Shown here one piece after another: positions 17,270-26,161 of a stretch of 64,000 bases of DNA (its first letter is position 1; each line of letters starts with the position of its first letter). A program made the translations under genes and the position numbers. Source of the DNA: an uncultured Lachnoclostridium sp. (GTDB lineage: Bacteria > Bacillota > Clostridia > Lachnospirales > Lachnospiraceae); assembly GCA_944381625.1 (NCBI GenBank), contig CALWLW010000009.1, positions 1 through 64,000 on the forward strand, given 5' to 3'. The notes beneath the pieces are model-generated. The model was not told the DNA's origin. It did not search any database and was given only the letters and a program-made list of their open reading frames with translations.

Positions 17270-18436
17270 ATGGAAAATAAGAAAGTAGTTAATATTGATA
17301 TGAGACAGTACGGCATGGTACTGGCCCTGATTGCGGTATATGTAATCTTTGCGATCCTGACCGGAGGAAAGAACCTGTCCCCGGCCAATATCAACAACCT
17401 GATCATGCAGAACGGTTATGTGGTGATCCTGGCGGTAGGTATGCTGCTCTGTGTACTGACCGGTAACGTAGACCTGGGCGTCGGCTCCATCGTGGCTACC
17501 TGTGGCGCCGTCATCGGTATCGGTATGGTAGACTATGGCTGGAACATGTGGATCGCGATCATCGCGGCTCTTGTAGTAGGTCTTCTCTGCGGTATGTTCG
17601 CCGGATTCTTCATTGCGAAGCTGGGCATCCCGCCTTTCATCGTAACGCTGGCAACCATGCTGATGGGCCGCGGCCTTACCTACGTGCTTCTGCAGGCGCA
17701 GACCAAGGGACCTCTTCCCACCGACTTTACCTACATAGGCGCAGGTTTCCTGCCCACCATCAAAGTGGGACCGGAAGGCGCTCAGATTGATATGGTATGT
17801 ATCATCGTGGCGGCAGTAGTATCCGTTCTCATCGTTCTGGCAGAACTGAAGAGTATTGCAACGAAGAAAAAATATGGGTTCGCAGGCAACCCGGTGTGGC
17901 AGCTGGTAGTGAAAAATGTAGTCATCATCGGAATCGTATGGTTCTTCTTCTACAAACTGGCCTGCTACAGCGGTATCCCGTTCGTGCTGGTGCTGATGGT
18001 GATCCTGGTGGGTCTGTACCACTTCATCACCACCAAGACCGTGGCAGGGCGTCAGATCTACGCTCTGGGCGGCAACGCGAAAGCGGCAAAACTTTCCGGT
18101 ATCAATACGGAGAAGGTGTTCTTCTGGGTATATACCAACATGGGTATCCTGTGTGCAGTGGCAGGTATCGTCCTTTCCGCACGTAACGCATCCGCTACTC
18201 CGAAGGCCGGCGACCAGTTCGAGATGGACGCGATCGCATCCTGCTACATCGGCGGCGCGGCTACCTCCGGCGGTATCGGTACCATCATCGGAGCAGTCGT
18301 AGGAGCATTCATCATGGGTATCCTGAACAACGGTATGTCCCTGTACGGATTCTCCACCGATATGCAGAAGATCGTAAAAGGCGCCGTGCTTCTGGGCGCA
18401 GTTACCATCGACCTGGTATCCAAGAGAAAGAAATAA
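17270..18436 (+). CDS. mmsB: Multiple-monosaccharide ABC transporter permease
   Basis: 388 residues, about ten hydrophobic helices. The conserved segments GNVDLGVGSIVATCGAVIG and KLGIPPFIVTLATMLMGRGLTYVLL belong to the GguB/MmsB permease group. It pairs with the ATPase encoded just upstream and with the ChvE-type receptor. The gene ends before a stable stem at 18461-18504. Confidence 0.94.
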   Translation: MENKKVVNIDMRQYGMVLALIAVYVIFAILTGGKNLSPANINNLIMQNGYVVILAVGMLLCVLTGNVDLGVGSIVATCGAVIGIGMVDYGWNMWIAIIAALVVGLLCGMFAGFFIAKLGIPPFIVTLATMLMGRGLTYVLLQAQTKGPLPTDFTYIGAGFLPTIKVGPEGAQIDMVCIIVAAVVSVLIVLAELKSIATKKKYGFAGNPVWQLVVKNVVIIGIVWFFFYKLACYSGIPFVLVLMVILVGLYHFITTKTVAGRQIYALGGNAKAAKLSGINTEKVFFWVYTNMGILCAVAGIVLSARNASATPKAGDQFEMDAIASCYIGGAATSGGIGTIIGAVVGAFIMGILNNGMSLYGFSTDMQKIVKGAVLLGAVTIDLVSKRKK

Positions 18437-18460
18437 TTAAATTTGACTGAGTAAAAGGGA

Positions 18461-18504
18461 GGGGGCTGCGCCCAGCTAAATAATTAGCTAGTGCGACAGC
18501 CCCC
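18461..18504 (+). terminator. Strong stem-loop between permease and araR, no U-run
   Basis: GGGGGCTG pairs with CAGCCCCC, and inside AGCTAA pairs with TTAGCT. No T-run follows, and the araR ATG is 11 bp downstream. It may protect the 3' end of the transporter mRNA or limit araR translation rather than terminate. Confidence 0.5.
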
Positions 18505-18515
18505 TGTTGATAGGT

Positions 18516-19601
18516 ATGAAACAGCAAGAGCCCAAATACATCCTGCTGGTAAACTGGATAAAAGAAAAAATAGATTCCAAAGAGCTGCGGCCCGGTTCCA
18601 GGCTCTATTCGGAGAATGAACTGAGCGCCATGTTCGGCCTGAGCCGGCAGACGGTGCGGCGTGCCATCGGCGTCCTGGAAGCGGAAGGGCTGGTAGAGCG
18701 GGTGCGCGGAAGCGGCACCTATGTGGGACGGCGCGCGGGAACGGCCAGGAAACGGACGATGAACATCGCGGTCATCAGTACCTACGTGGACGGTTATATA
18801 TTTCCGCCCATGCTGCAGGGCATCGTACAGACCCTTTCCACAGAAGGCTATATGACGCAGATCACCTTCACCAGGAACCAGATCGACGATGAACGGAAGA
18901 TCCTGGAGGATATCCTGGCGAGGGATCATGTGGACGGCGTGATCGTGGAAGCGGTGAAGTGCGCGCTGCCCAATCCCAACCTGGAATATTACCGGGAGCT
19001 TCAGAGGCGTCAGATCGCTCTGGTGTTTTTCGACTGCAAATATCCGGAGCTGGACGCACCGCTTGTGGCGTTGGACGATGAGAACGTGGCGGAAAAAGCG
19101 GTAAATTATCTGCTGGATATGGGACACCGCAAGATCGGCGGTATCTTCAAAGCGGACGACGGACAGGGCCGTCTCCGGTACTTTGGCTATCTGAACGCGC
19201 TGCTGCAGGCGGGCCTGAGTGTGGACGACCGCAAAGTGCTGTGGATCGACACGGAGGACCAGAAGAATCTGAGAAATATCCGCTCTTCCCTGTTGCGCCG
19301 TCTTATGGACTGTACGGCGGTTTTCTGCTATAATGATCAGGTAGCGTTTGAACTGATCGAGCTTCTTAAGAAGGAAGGGATCCGGGTGCCCGGGCAGCTT
19401 TCTGTGATCAGCATCGACGGAACGGAACTGTCGCTTCTGTGCGAGCCGAAGATCACGTCGATTCCGCATCCCATGGAAGAACTGGGGCGGAAGGCGGCGG
19501 AGTACCTGATGCAGATGATCAGGGAACCGGGGTTCCGGGAAAACTTTTTATACTGTCCGGACGTTCTGGAGCGGGAATCGGTGAAAAAAATAGGAGGCTA
19601 G
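18516..19601 (+). CDS. araR: AraR-type GntR/LacI transcriptional regulator
   Basis: 361 residues. Residues 1-70 form a GntR winged helix (SRLYSENELSAMFGLSRQTVRRAIGVLE...VERVRGSGTYV). The rest is a LacI-type ligand-binding domain (NIAVISTYVDGYIFPPMLQG, VPGQLSVISIDGTELS). This chimera is the AraR architecture: a repressor released by L-arabinose. It sits between transporter and catabolic genes and GTACGG inverted repeats occur at the transporter promoter. The ATG at 18516 is preferred to the TTG at 18507. Confidence 0.88.
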   Translation: MKQQEPKYILLVNWIKEKIDSKELRPGSRLYSENELSAMFGLSRQTVRRAIGVLEAEGLVERVRGSGTYVGRRAGTARKRTMNIAVISTYVDGYIFPPMLQGIVQTLSTEGYMTQITFTRNQIDDERKILEDILARDHVDGVIVEAVKCALPNPNLEYYRELQRRQIALVFFDCKYPELDAPLVALDDENVAEKAVNYLLDMGHRKIGGIFKADDGQGRLRYFGYLNALLQAGLSVDDRKVLWIDTEDQKNLRNIRSSLLRRLMDCTAVFCYNDQVAFELIELLKKEGIRVPGQLSVISIDGTELSLLCEPKITSIPHPMEELGRKAAEYLMQMIREPGFRENFLYCPDVLERESVKKIGG

Positions 19602-19605
19602 AAGG

Positions 19606-19863
19606 ATGGATGGGTCAAAGAAACACACGGCCACAAAGCTTACGCTGATTCTGCGTATTGTGGTGGCGGCATATCTGCTGTATACCGTATGGGAGCTGCG
19701 GGGAGCGCCCGCGGCGCATGTGGGAGGACAGCGCATATTATTTATCGCCGCGATGATCGTATTTACCGTGATTGCGGTCATATTAGGAGGATTCTCCCTG
19801 AAGGCGCTTCTGAAAGGCGAGTATGAACAGCCTGGCGAGGAAGAGCCGGAAGGAAAAGAATAA
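19606..19863 (+). CDS. Small two-helix membrane protein in the arabinose locus
   Basis: 85 residues with two hydrophobic helices (about 11-29 and 45-67) joined by a short polar loop, and an acidic C-terminus (EQPGEEEPEGKE). It starts 4 bp after the araR stop and ends 27 bp before araA, so it is transcribed with them. No family was recognised. It could be a membrane partner of the transporter or merely hitch-hiking. Confidence 0.7.
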   Translation: MDGSKKHTATKLTLILRIVVAAYLLYTVWELRGAPAAHVGGQRILFIAAMIVFTVIAVILGGFSLKALLKGEYEQPGEEEPEGKE

Positions 19864-19890
19864 AAAAATATAAGGAAAGAGGTAGGAGCT

Positions 19891-21378
19891 ATGAAAAATT
19901 ATAAGTTCTGGTTTTGTACCGGATCTCAGGACCTGTATGGAGACGAGTGTCTGAGAAAAGTAGCAGAGCATTCTGCAAAGATCGTGGAAGGCCTGAATGC
20001 CGGCGGAAAGCTGCCGTTTGAGGTGGTGCTGAAACCGACGCTGATCAGCCAGGCGTCCATCCGCCAGACGTTGAACGACGCCAACAACGATCCGGAGTGC
20101 GCGGGCGTAATCACCTGGATGCACACCTTCTCTCCGGCCAAGATGTGGATCATCGGCCTGCAGGAATATAAGAAACCCCTTTGCCATCTGCTGACGCAGT
20201 TTAACGAGGAAATCCCGTATGGCACCATCGACATGGATTTCATGAACGAGAACCAGTCCGCTCACGGCGACCGTGAGTACGGCCACATCGTGAGCCGCAT
20301 GGGCATCGACAGAAAGATCATCTTCGGACATTGGAACAATCCGTCCGTGCAGGAGCGTCTGGGAAGCTGGATGCGCACCGCCATCGGCGTGATGGAGTCC
20401 TCTCATGTACGTGTATGCCGTGTGGGCGATAACATGAACAACGTGGCCGTTACCGAGGGCGACAAGGTAGAAGCACAGATCAAGTTCGGCTGGGAGATCG
20501 ATCATTACAATGTAAACGACCTGGTAGCATATGTGGATGCAGTTCCTCAGGGCGACGTGGACGCGCTGGTAGAAGAGTACTACAGCAAATACCAGATCCT
20601 GCTGGAAGGCAGAGACGAGGCAGAGTTCCGCAGACATGTGGCGGTTCAGGCACAGATCGAGATCGGCGCTGAGAAATTCCTGAAAGACGGCGACTATCAC
20701 GCAATCGTAACCCACTTCGGCATGCTGGGCGGCCTGAAGCAGCTTCCGGGTCTGGCGATCCAGAGACTGATGGAGAAAGGCTACGGCTTCGGTGCTGAAG
20801 GCGACTGGAAGACCGCAGCTATGGTGCGCCTGATGAAGATCATGACCGAGGGCGTGAAAGACGCGAAAGGTACTTCCTTCATGGAAGACTATACATACAA
20901 CCTGGTAGCCGGCAAAGAAGGCATCCTGCAGGCTCACATGCTGGAAGTGTGCCCGACCATCGCGGAAGGCCCCATCTCCATCAAGGTTCAGCCGCTGTCC
21001 ATGGGCAACAGAGAAGATCCGGCCCGTCTGGTATTCACCTCCAAGACCGGCCCGGCTGTGGCCACCTCTCTGGTGGATCTTGGAAACCGTTTCCGCCTGA
21101 TCATCAACGCAGTGGACTGCAAGAAGGTGGAAAAAGAGATGCCGAAGCTCCCGGTAGCTACCGCGTTCTGGACCCCGCAGCCCAGCCTGGAAGTTGGCAC
21201 CGAGGCATGGATCCTGGCAGGCGGAGCTCATCACACCGCATTCTCCTACGATCTGTCCGTAGAGCAGATGGTAGACTGGGCGGCAGCCATGGGCATCGAG
21301 AGCGTCGTGATCGACAACAACACAACCATCCGCGACTTCAAGAACGAGCTGAGATGGAACGCGGTTGCTTACAGATAA
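19891..21378 (+). CDS. araA: L-arabinose isomerase
   Basis: Converts L-arabinose to L-ribulose, manganese-dependent. FWFCTGSQDLYG at the N-terminus, VITWMHTFSPAKMWI and the C-terminal LAGGAHHTAFSY are typical; the metal-site glutamates and histidines lie in GAEGDWKTAAMVR, SFMEDYTYN and the final AHHT segment. 495 residues against 500 in E. coli AraA. GGAAAGAGGTAGGAG precedes the ATG. No ribulokinase gene is present. Confidence 0.97.
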   Translation: MKNYKFWFCTGSQDLYGDECLRKVAEHSAKIVEGLNAGGKLPFEVVLKPTLISQASIRQTLNDANNDPECAGVITWMHTFSPAKMWIIGLQEYKKPLCHLLTQFNEEIPYGTIDMDFMNENQSAHGDREYGHIVSRMGIDRKIIFGHWNNPSVQERLGSWMRTAIGVMESSHVRVCRVGDNMNNVAVTEGDKVEAQIKFGWEIDHYNVNDLVAYVDAVPQGDVDALVEEYYSKYQILLEGRDEAEFRRHVAVQAQIEIGAEKFLKDGDYHAIVTHFGMLGGLKQLPGLAIQRLMEKGYGFGAEGDWKTAAMVRLMKIMTEGVKDAKGTSFMEDYTYNLVAGKEGILQAHMLEVCPTIAEGPISIKVQPLSMGNREDPARLVFTSKTGPAVATSLVDLGNRFRLIINAVDCKKVEKEMPKLPVATAFWTPQPSLEVGTEAWILAGGAHHTAFSYDLSVEQMVDWAAAMGIESVVIDNNTTIRDFKNELRWNAVAYR

Positions 21379-21397
21379 GTAACAGGGAGGCAGATTG

Positions 21398-22099
21398 ATG
21401 CTGGAAGAATTAAAACAGAAAGTATTTGAAGCCAATATGCTTCTGCCCAAATACGGGCTGGTCACGTTCACCTGGGGCAATGTGAGCGGCATCGACCGCG
21501 AGAGCGGGCTGTTCGTCATCAAACCCAGCGGTGTGGACTATGAGACCATGACGGCGGACGATATGGTGGTTATGGACCTGGAAGGGAACCGTGTGGAAGG
21601 GCATTACAAACCCTCTTCCGACACGCCCACTCATCTGGAGATCTACAAAGCGTTCCCGGAAGTGGGAGGCGTGGTGCATACGCACTCTTCCTACGCCACA
21701 AGCTGGGCGCAGGCAGGCCGGAGCATCCCGTGCTACGGAACGACCCACGCGGACTATATGTACGGGGAGATCCCCTGCGTCCGCTGCCTGACCAAAGAAG
21801 AGATCGACGGAGCCTATGAGGAGAATACAGGGCACCTGATCGTGGATTCCTTCAACGCGATGGGCAAAGACCCCATGGCGGTTCCGGCGGTGCTGTGCAA
21901 GAACCACGGCCCGTTCGCATGGGGTAAAGATCCCCATGAAGCCGTGCACAACGCGGTGGTACTGGAGGAAGTGGCGAAGATGGCTTACCGTGCGGAGACC
22001 ATCAATCCCAGAATCCAGCCGGCCCCGCAGGAGCTGCAGGATAAGCATTATTTCCGTAAACACGGAGCGAACGCTTATTACGGGCAGGATACCAAATAA
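21398..22099 (+). CDS. araD: L-ribulose-5-phosphate 4-epimerase
   Basis: Converts L-ribulose 5-phosphate to D-xylulose 5-phosphate by retro-aldol chemistry. The class II aldolase fold is clear: [19 protein letters not shown], and zinc ligands in [15 protein letters not shown] (HxH) plus a later histidine in KNHGPFAWG. 234 residues, normal. The ATG at 21398 is favoured over the TTG one codon upstream. It lies 20 bp after araA, followed by a strong terminator. Confidence 0.95.
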   Translation: MLEELKQKVFEANMLLPKYGLVTFTWGNVSGIDRESGLFVIKPSGVDYETMTADDMVVMDLEGNRVEGHYKPSSDTPTHLEIYKAFPEVGGVVHTHSSYATSWAQAGRSIPCYGTTHADYMYGEIPCVRCLTKEEIDGAYEENTGHLIVDSFNAMGKDPMAVPAVLCKNHGPFAWGKDPHEAVHNAVVLEEVAKMAYRAETINPRIQPAPQELQDKHYFRKHGANAYYGQDTK

Positions 22100-22119
22100 A
22101 ATAGTTCTGTGAGATACAG

Positions 22120-22157
22120 GCCAGGCCGCAGGGGAAATTCCCTGCGGCCTGGCTGCG
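22120..22157 (+). terminator. Terminator of the arabinose operon
   Basis: CCAGGCCGCAGGG pairs with CCCTGCGGCCTGG around GAAATT, followed by CTGCGTTTT. This closes the operon after araD. Confidence 0.8.
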
Positions 22158-22301
22158 TTTTATGGGGCGGCAGTTTCTTTTGTGGGTCGGAGAGACCCGG
22201 CTGCTATAGCCCATGTGTTGAGGGAAATAAACTCCTCTTGAAAAACAGCTGTAAGTATCATTTTTCTTCGCTTCATGGTATAATGTTCACGTAGTCAATG
22301 A

Positions 22302-22425
22302 GCAGTGCGTCAGACGGTAGGAACCGTCGCTTCACGCTTGCATGGAAGCGACGATTCCTGCTGGATGACATAGGGCGAAGCCCGTGAGCGAGACGGAGCC
22401 GAAGCGGAGTCGAGCGCTGCACTGC
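22302..22425. repeat. Palindromic repeat-like element upstream of the BRO-type gene
   Basis: Terminal GCAGTGC (22302-22308) and GCACTGC (22419-22425) enclose GGAACCGTCGCTTC with GAAGCGACGATTCC and a small GGGC-GAA-GCCC hairpin. No open frame is convincing. G+C differs sharply from the flanking A+T-rich DNA. It fills most of the 400-bp gap between araD and the next gene. Confidence 0.5.
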
Positions 22426-22505
22426 GGACATGGTACAAGATAACTGTAAAAATTTCAGAGAACTTCCTGTGACAAACTGGAATTGCCCGGAAAGGAGCAG
22501 AGCAA

Positions 22506-23387
22506 ATGAACAACGATGAATTACAGCTTTTTGAAGATAAAAAAATCAGGACGGCATGGGATGAGGAAAAGGAAGAGTGGTATTTTTCTGTTGTTGATGT
22601 GGTTGCGGTACTGACCGACAGCGTAAACCCTACTGATTATTTGAAAAAATTGCGGAAACGCGATGAACAGCTTGGCGCGTACCTGGGGACAAATTGTCCC
22701 CAGGTAGCCATGCGGACAACGACAGGTAAACTTCGAAAAACGCTTGCCGCCACCACAGAACAGCTCTTTCGGATTATTCAGTCCATCCCCTCTCCGAAAG
22801 CGGAGCCGTTTAAGCTGTGGCTTGCAGAAGTGGGGCGGGAGCGTATAGAAGAAACCATAGACCCTGAACTTACCATAGACAGGGCTCTTGAGACGTACTT
22901 GAGAAAAGGTTATTCCCGCGAATGGATTAACCAGCGCCTGCAGGCAATCCAGGTGCGTAAAGAACTGACCGACGAATGGCAGGACAGAGGCGTGCAGAAG
23001 GGCGTTGAATACGCGATACTTACCGATGAGATCACCCGTGCATGGTCGGGAATGACGACACGGCAGTACAAAAAATTAAAGGGCCTGAAAAAAGAAAATC
23101 TGCGGGACAATATGACGACGACGGAACTCGTTCTGAACATGCTTGCGGAAACTTCCACAACGGATATTTCCAAAGAAACAAAGCCGGAAACTTTTGAGGA
23201 GAACATACAGGCGGCCCGGCAGGGCGGTGAGGTCGCCGGAATTGCGCGGCAGGCCTTAGAGCAGCGGACGGGGAAAATGGTCATTACGTCCCGGAACGCG
23301 GCGCAGTTAAATGCGGTTGTAACGGGTATGATTGAGGGGGTGGTAAACGTGAAGGATGAGAAAGAAACGGAGGAAAACAAGGGATAG
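22506..23387 (+). CDS. BRO/DinD-like protein (Bro-N domain)
   Basis: 293 residues. The N-terminal segment (KKIRTAWDEEKEEWYFSVVDVVAVLTDSVNPTDYLKKLRKR) is the Bro-N/phage antirepressor-like DNA-binding domain. The following region (EPFKLWLAEVGRERIEETIDPELTIDRAL) is typical of stand-alone clostridial relatives, similar to DinD. There are no phage genes around it. Its lower G+C and less biased codons compared with araD and lysC suggest transfer. A GGAAAGGAG site precedes the ATG. Role unknown; antirepressor or DNA-damage function is inferred from the family only. Confidence 0.82.
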   Translation: MNNDELQLFEDKKIRTAWDEEKEEWYFSVVDVVAVLTDSVNPTDYLKKLRKRDEQLGAYLGTNCPQVAMRTTTGKLRKTLAATTEQLFRIIQSIPSPKAEPFKLWLAEVGRERIEETIDPELTIDRALETYLRKGYSREWINQRLQAIQVRKELTDEWQDRGVQKGVEYAILTDEITRAWSGMTTRQYKKLKGLKKENLRDNMTTTELVLNMLAETSTTDISKETKPETFEENIQAARQGGEVAGIARQALEQRTGKMVITSRNAAQLNAVVTGMIEGVVNVKDEKETEENKG

Positions 23388-23575
23388 AAAGCGGAACAAA
23401 GGGGCTGAATTGCCTGTATTTCTGCAACTTTCCCCTTGTCGAGAAAAAAACTGTTGTCTTCTTGGAATATTCCCGATATAATCATTAATGATTTATTTAT
23501 GAATGGAAAACTGCGGGCTGATGATCCGTGTGGTAAAAACAGATGTCCGCCAGAAAAGAACGAGGAGATGGAAGA

Positions 23576-24895
23576 ATGAAAAAAGTGGTGAAATTCGGAG
23601 GAAGTTCCCTGGCCAGCGCGGAGCAGTTCCGCAAAGTGGGAGATATCATCCGCGCGGATGAGGACAGACGTTATGTGGTGCCGTCCGCGCCGGGCAAACG
23701 CTTCTCCAAGGATATAAAAGTGACGGATATGCTGTACCAGTGCTATTATTCCGCGGCCAACGGCGAAGACTTTGAAGGGATGCTGCGGCAGATCCAGTCC
23801 CGGTACAATGAGATCATCGGCGGGCTGAACCTGAAGCTTTCCCTGGAGGATGAATTCAAGGTCATCGCGGAGAACTTTGCGAAAAAGGCAGGCAGCGATT
23901 ACGCGGCGTCCAGAGGGGAGTACCTGAACGGCCGGATCATGGCCGCATACCTGGACTACCCGTTCATCGACGCGGCGGAGGTGATCTGCTTCGACGAACA
24001 GGGCGAATTTGACGCGGACAAGACAGATCAGGTGCTGTCCGCGCGCCTGGAGGAGATGCCTACGGCGGTGATCCCCGGATTTTACGGGGCTCTTCCCGAC
24101 GGCCGTATCAAGACCTTTTCCAGAGGCGGTTCCGATATCACCGGCTCCATCGTGGCGAAAGCGGCGGGCGCGGATCTGTACGAAAACTGGACGGATGTGT
24201 CCGGATTCCTGATCACGGACCCCAGGATCATCAAAGACCCGGCGGTGATCAGCGTTATCACCTATCGGGAACTGCGGGAACTTTCCTATATGGGAGCGAC
24301 CGTACTGCATGAGGACGCCATCTTCCCGGTGCGCAAGGCGGGCATCCCCATCAACATCCGCAACACCAACCGTCCTGAGGACAAGGGGACGATGATCGTG
24401 GCCAGCACCTGCCACCGCCCGGATTATACCATCACCGGCATCGCGGGCAAGAAAGGCTTCGTGACGGTCAACATAGAGAAAGACATGATGAACTCCGAGA
24501 TCGGCTTCGGCCGCAAGGTGCTGGAGGTCTTCGAACAGTACGGCATCTCCTTTGAGCATATGCCGTCGGGTATCGATACCATGAGCGTGGTCGTTCACCA
24601 GGATGAGTTTGAGGAGTACGAGCAGAATGTGCTGGCGGGCATCCAGAGGGCGGTACAGCCGGATTACATGGAAGTAGAAGGCGATCTGGCGCTGGTGGCC
24701 ATCGTGGGACGGGCCATGAGAGCCAACCGCGGGACAGCGGGGAGGATCTTCTCCGCGCTGGCTCATGCGAATGTGAACGTGAAGATGATCGACCAGGGTT
24801 CCAGCGAGTGGAACATCATCGTGGGCGTGAAAAACGATGATTTTGAGCGGGCTATCCGCGCCATCTACGACATTTTCGTGACGACGCAGTTATAA
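23576..24895 (+). CDS. lysC: Aspartate kinase
   Basis: Phosphorylates aspartate, the entry to lysine, threonine and methionine synthesis. KVVKFGGSSLAS is the ATP-binding N-terminal motif, and FSRGGSDITGSIVAKA belongs to the catalytic core. Two C-terminal ACT domains follow (VTVNIEKDMMNSEIGFGRKVLEVFE and ALVAIVGRAMRANRGTAGRIF). 439 residues from the ATG at 23576, chosen for the GAGGAGATGGA upstream. Monofunctional, with no attached homoserine dehydrogenase. The gene stands alone; no lysine riboswitch was seen. Confidence 0.93.
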   Translation: MKKVVKFGGSSLASAEQFRKVGDIIRADEDRRYVVPSAPGKRFSKDIKVTDMLYQCYYSAANGEDFEGMLRQIQSRYNEIIGGLNLKLSLEDEFKVIAENFAKKAGSDYAASRGEYLNGRIMAAYLDYPFIDAAEVICFDEQGEFDADKTDQVLSARLEEMPTAVIPGFYGALPDGRIKTFSRGGSDITGSIVAKAAGADLYENWTDVSGFLITDPRIIKDPAVISVITYRELRELSYMGATVLHEDAIFPVRKAGIPINIRNTNRPEDKGTMIVASTCHRPDYTITGIAGKKGFVTVNIEKDMMNSEIGFGRKVLEVFEQYGISFEHMPSGIDTMSVVVHQDEFEEYEQNVLAGIQRAVQPDYMEVEGDLALVAIVGRAMRANRGTAGRIFSALAHANVNVKMIDQGSSEWNIIVGVKNDDFERAIRAIYDIFVTTQL

Positions 24896-25086
24896 TGCCT
24901 GGCAGAAAAGACCGCAGATAAAAGAAATATAGTGAAAAGACGCAGGAAAAGGGCTTCGTAGGACAGACTGACATGGCACGGGGCCCTTTCCCCATGCCCC
25001 CGCACCTCTGATCTTAAAGAATCCTTAAAATTTTATGAAATTCCACTATCCGGGGAAAATATGTGCTACAATGTGCAAAAATGTAT

Positions 25087-25182
25087 AACAGTTCAGCCAT
25101 GCAGAATTTGACGGCCAATCACGCCTCAAGTCAGCCGATATTGTAAAACACGTCAAATTATGAACTGTATGGCTGAACCGTT
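25087..25182. repeat. Double inverted-repeat element before the alpha/beta hydrolase
   Basis: Outer arms AACAGTTCAGCCAT (25087-25100) and ATGGCTGAACCGTT (25169-25182) match at 13 of 14 positions; inner arms AATTTGACG and CGTCAAATT match perfectly. Total about 96 bp, no frame. It lies just before the hydrolase's ribosome binding site, so it would be in that mRNA's leader if the extended -10 (TGC-TACAAT) near 25065-25075 is used. The rest of 24896-25086 shows nothing clear. Confidence 0.55.
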
Positions 25183-25211
25183 GTAAAAATATGTATAGAA
25201 GGTGAGTCACA

Positions 25212-26147
25212 ATGGTTACACGGGAAGAATTTTACGTGGACTCCGTGGATGGCATCCATATGATACATGGTTATCGTTGGTACGATCCTGAGGTGGAATA
25301 CAAAGGCGTCCTGCAGCTGGTGCATGGCATGCTGGAATATATTGAACGTTATAATGAACTGGCGGAATACATGGCATCCGCCGGATATTTTGTGGTGGGG
25401 CACGACCATCTGGGCCACGGGGACTCGGTGAAGTCTCCGGAAGAGCTGGGATACGTGGGAAAACAGGGCGCGGTGCTCTGGCTCAGGGATATCGGGCAGA
25501 TCCGCCGGATGGCGGTTTCCTACGCCCCCAAAGTCCCCTACATTATGCTGGGACACAGCATGGGCTCTTTTTTGGTGCGCAGATATCTGATCTATCACGG
25601 GAAGAAAGTGGACGGCGCGATCCTCATGGGGACTGGCCAGCAGCCCATGCCGGCAGTCAAGGCGGGTCTGGCGCTTACCTATCTGGGTATGCTGAGATCC
25701 GGCAAGAGAGGGAAGAGCCGGCTTCTGGACAATCTGACCTGCAGCGGTTTCGCAAAGCTGTATCCGGACAACGCCCGTACCGGGAGTTGGATGAGCCGCG
25801 ATCCCCAGGTGATGATGGATGTGGTGAACGATAAGAAGATGAATTTCCACTTTTCCCTGAATGCGTTTGAAGCGCTTCTCAGGACGGTGGAAGAGGTGAT
25901 AGACCCCAGGCGGGCGGCCAGGATGCCAAGGGATCTGCCGATTCTGATCCTGTCCGGCGACGCCGACCCGGTGGGAGAGAACGGCAAAGGCGTCCGGCGG
26001 TTTGAAAAGATGCTGAAAAAGATCGGCATGAGAAAAGTAACCTGCAAGCTTTATCCGGACAACCGGCATGAGCTGATTAACGACCTGGATAAACAGGAGG
26101 TATTCCAGGATATCCGAAAGTGGTGCGACACGATTCGGAGAAGATGA
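25212..26147 (+). CDS. Alpha/beta hydrolase of the monoacylglycerol lipase/S33 type
   Basis: 311 residues. The nucleophile serine S116 sits in LGHSMGS. HDHLGHGDS around residue 64 is the oxyanion region seen in monoglyceride lipases. The acid is in ILILSGDADPVG and the catalytic histidine in YPDNRHELIND. No signal peptide, so cytoplasmic. AAGGTGAG precedes the ATG. It overlaps nothing but is followed 14 bp later by the DUF1002 gene. The likely substrate is a lipid or ester; unproven. Confidence 0.88.
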   Translation: MVTREEFYVDSVDGIHMIHGYRWYDPEVEYKGVLQLVHGMLEYIERYNELAEYMASAGYFVVGHDHLGHGDSVKSPEELGYVGKQGAVLWLRDIGQIRRMAVSYAPKVPYIMLGHSMGSFLVRRYLIYHGKKVDGAILMGTGQQPMPAVKAGLALTYLGMLRSGKRGKSRLLDNLTCSGFAKLYPDNARTGSWMSRDPQVMMDVVNDKKMNFHFSLNAFEALLRTVEEVIDPRRAARMPRDLPILILSGDADPVGENGKGVRRFEKMLKKIGMRKVTCKLYPDNRHELINDLDKQEVFQDIRKWCDTIRRR

Positions 26148-26161
26148 AGGAGGAACGTATT

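Noticed and set aside
19783-21522. Long open frame antisense to araA
   Set aside because: Arises from the biased codons of araA on the other strand; no ribosome binding site, Leu/His/Val-rich composition and no domain.
22910-24766. Long open frame antisense to the BRO and lysC genes
   Set aside because: Crosses two well-supported genes, and composition is that of a shadow frame.
24978-24998. Terminator after lysC (GGGGC/GCCCC)
   Set aside because: Short stem, large loop and no U-run.
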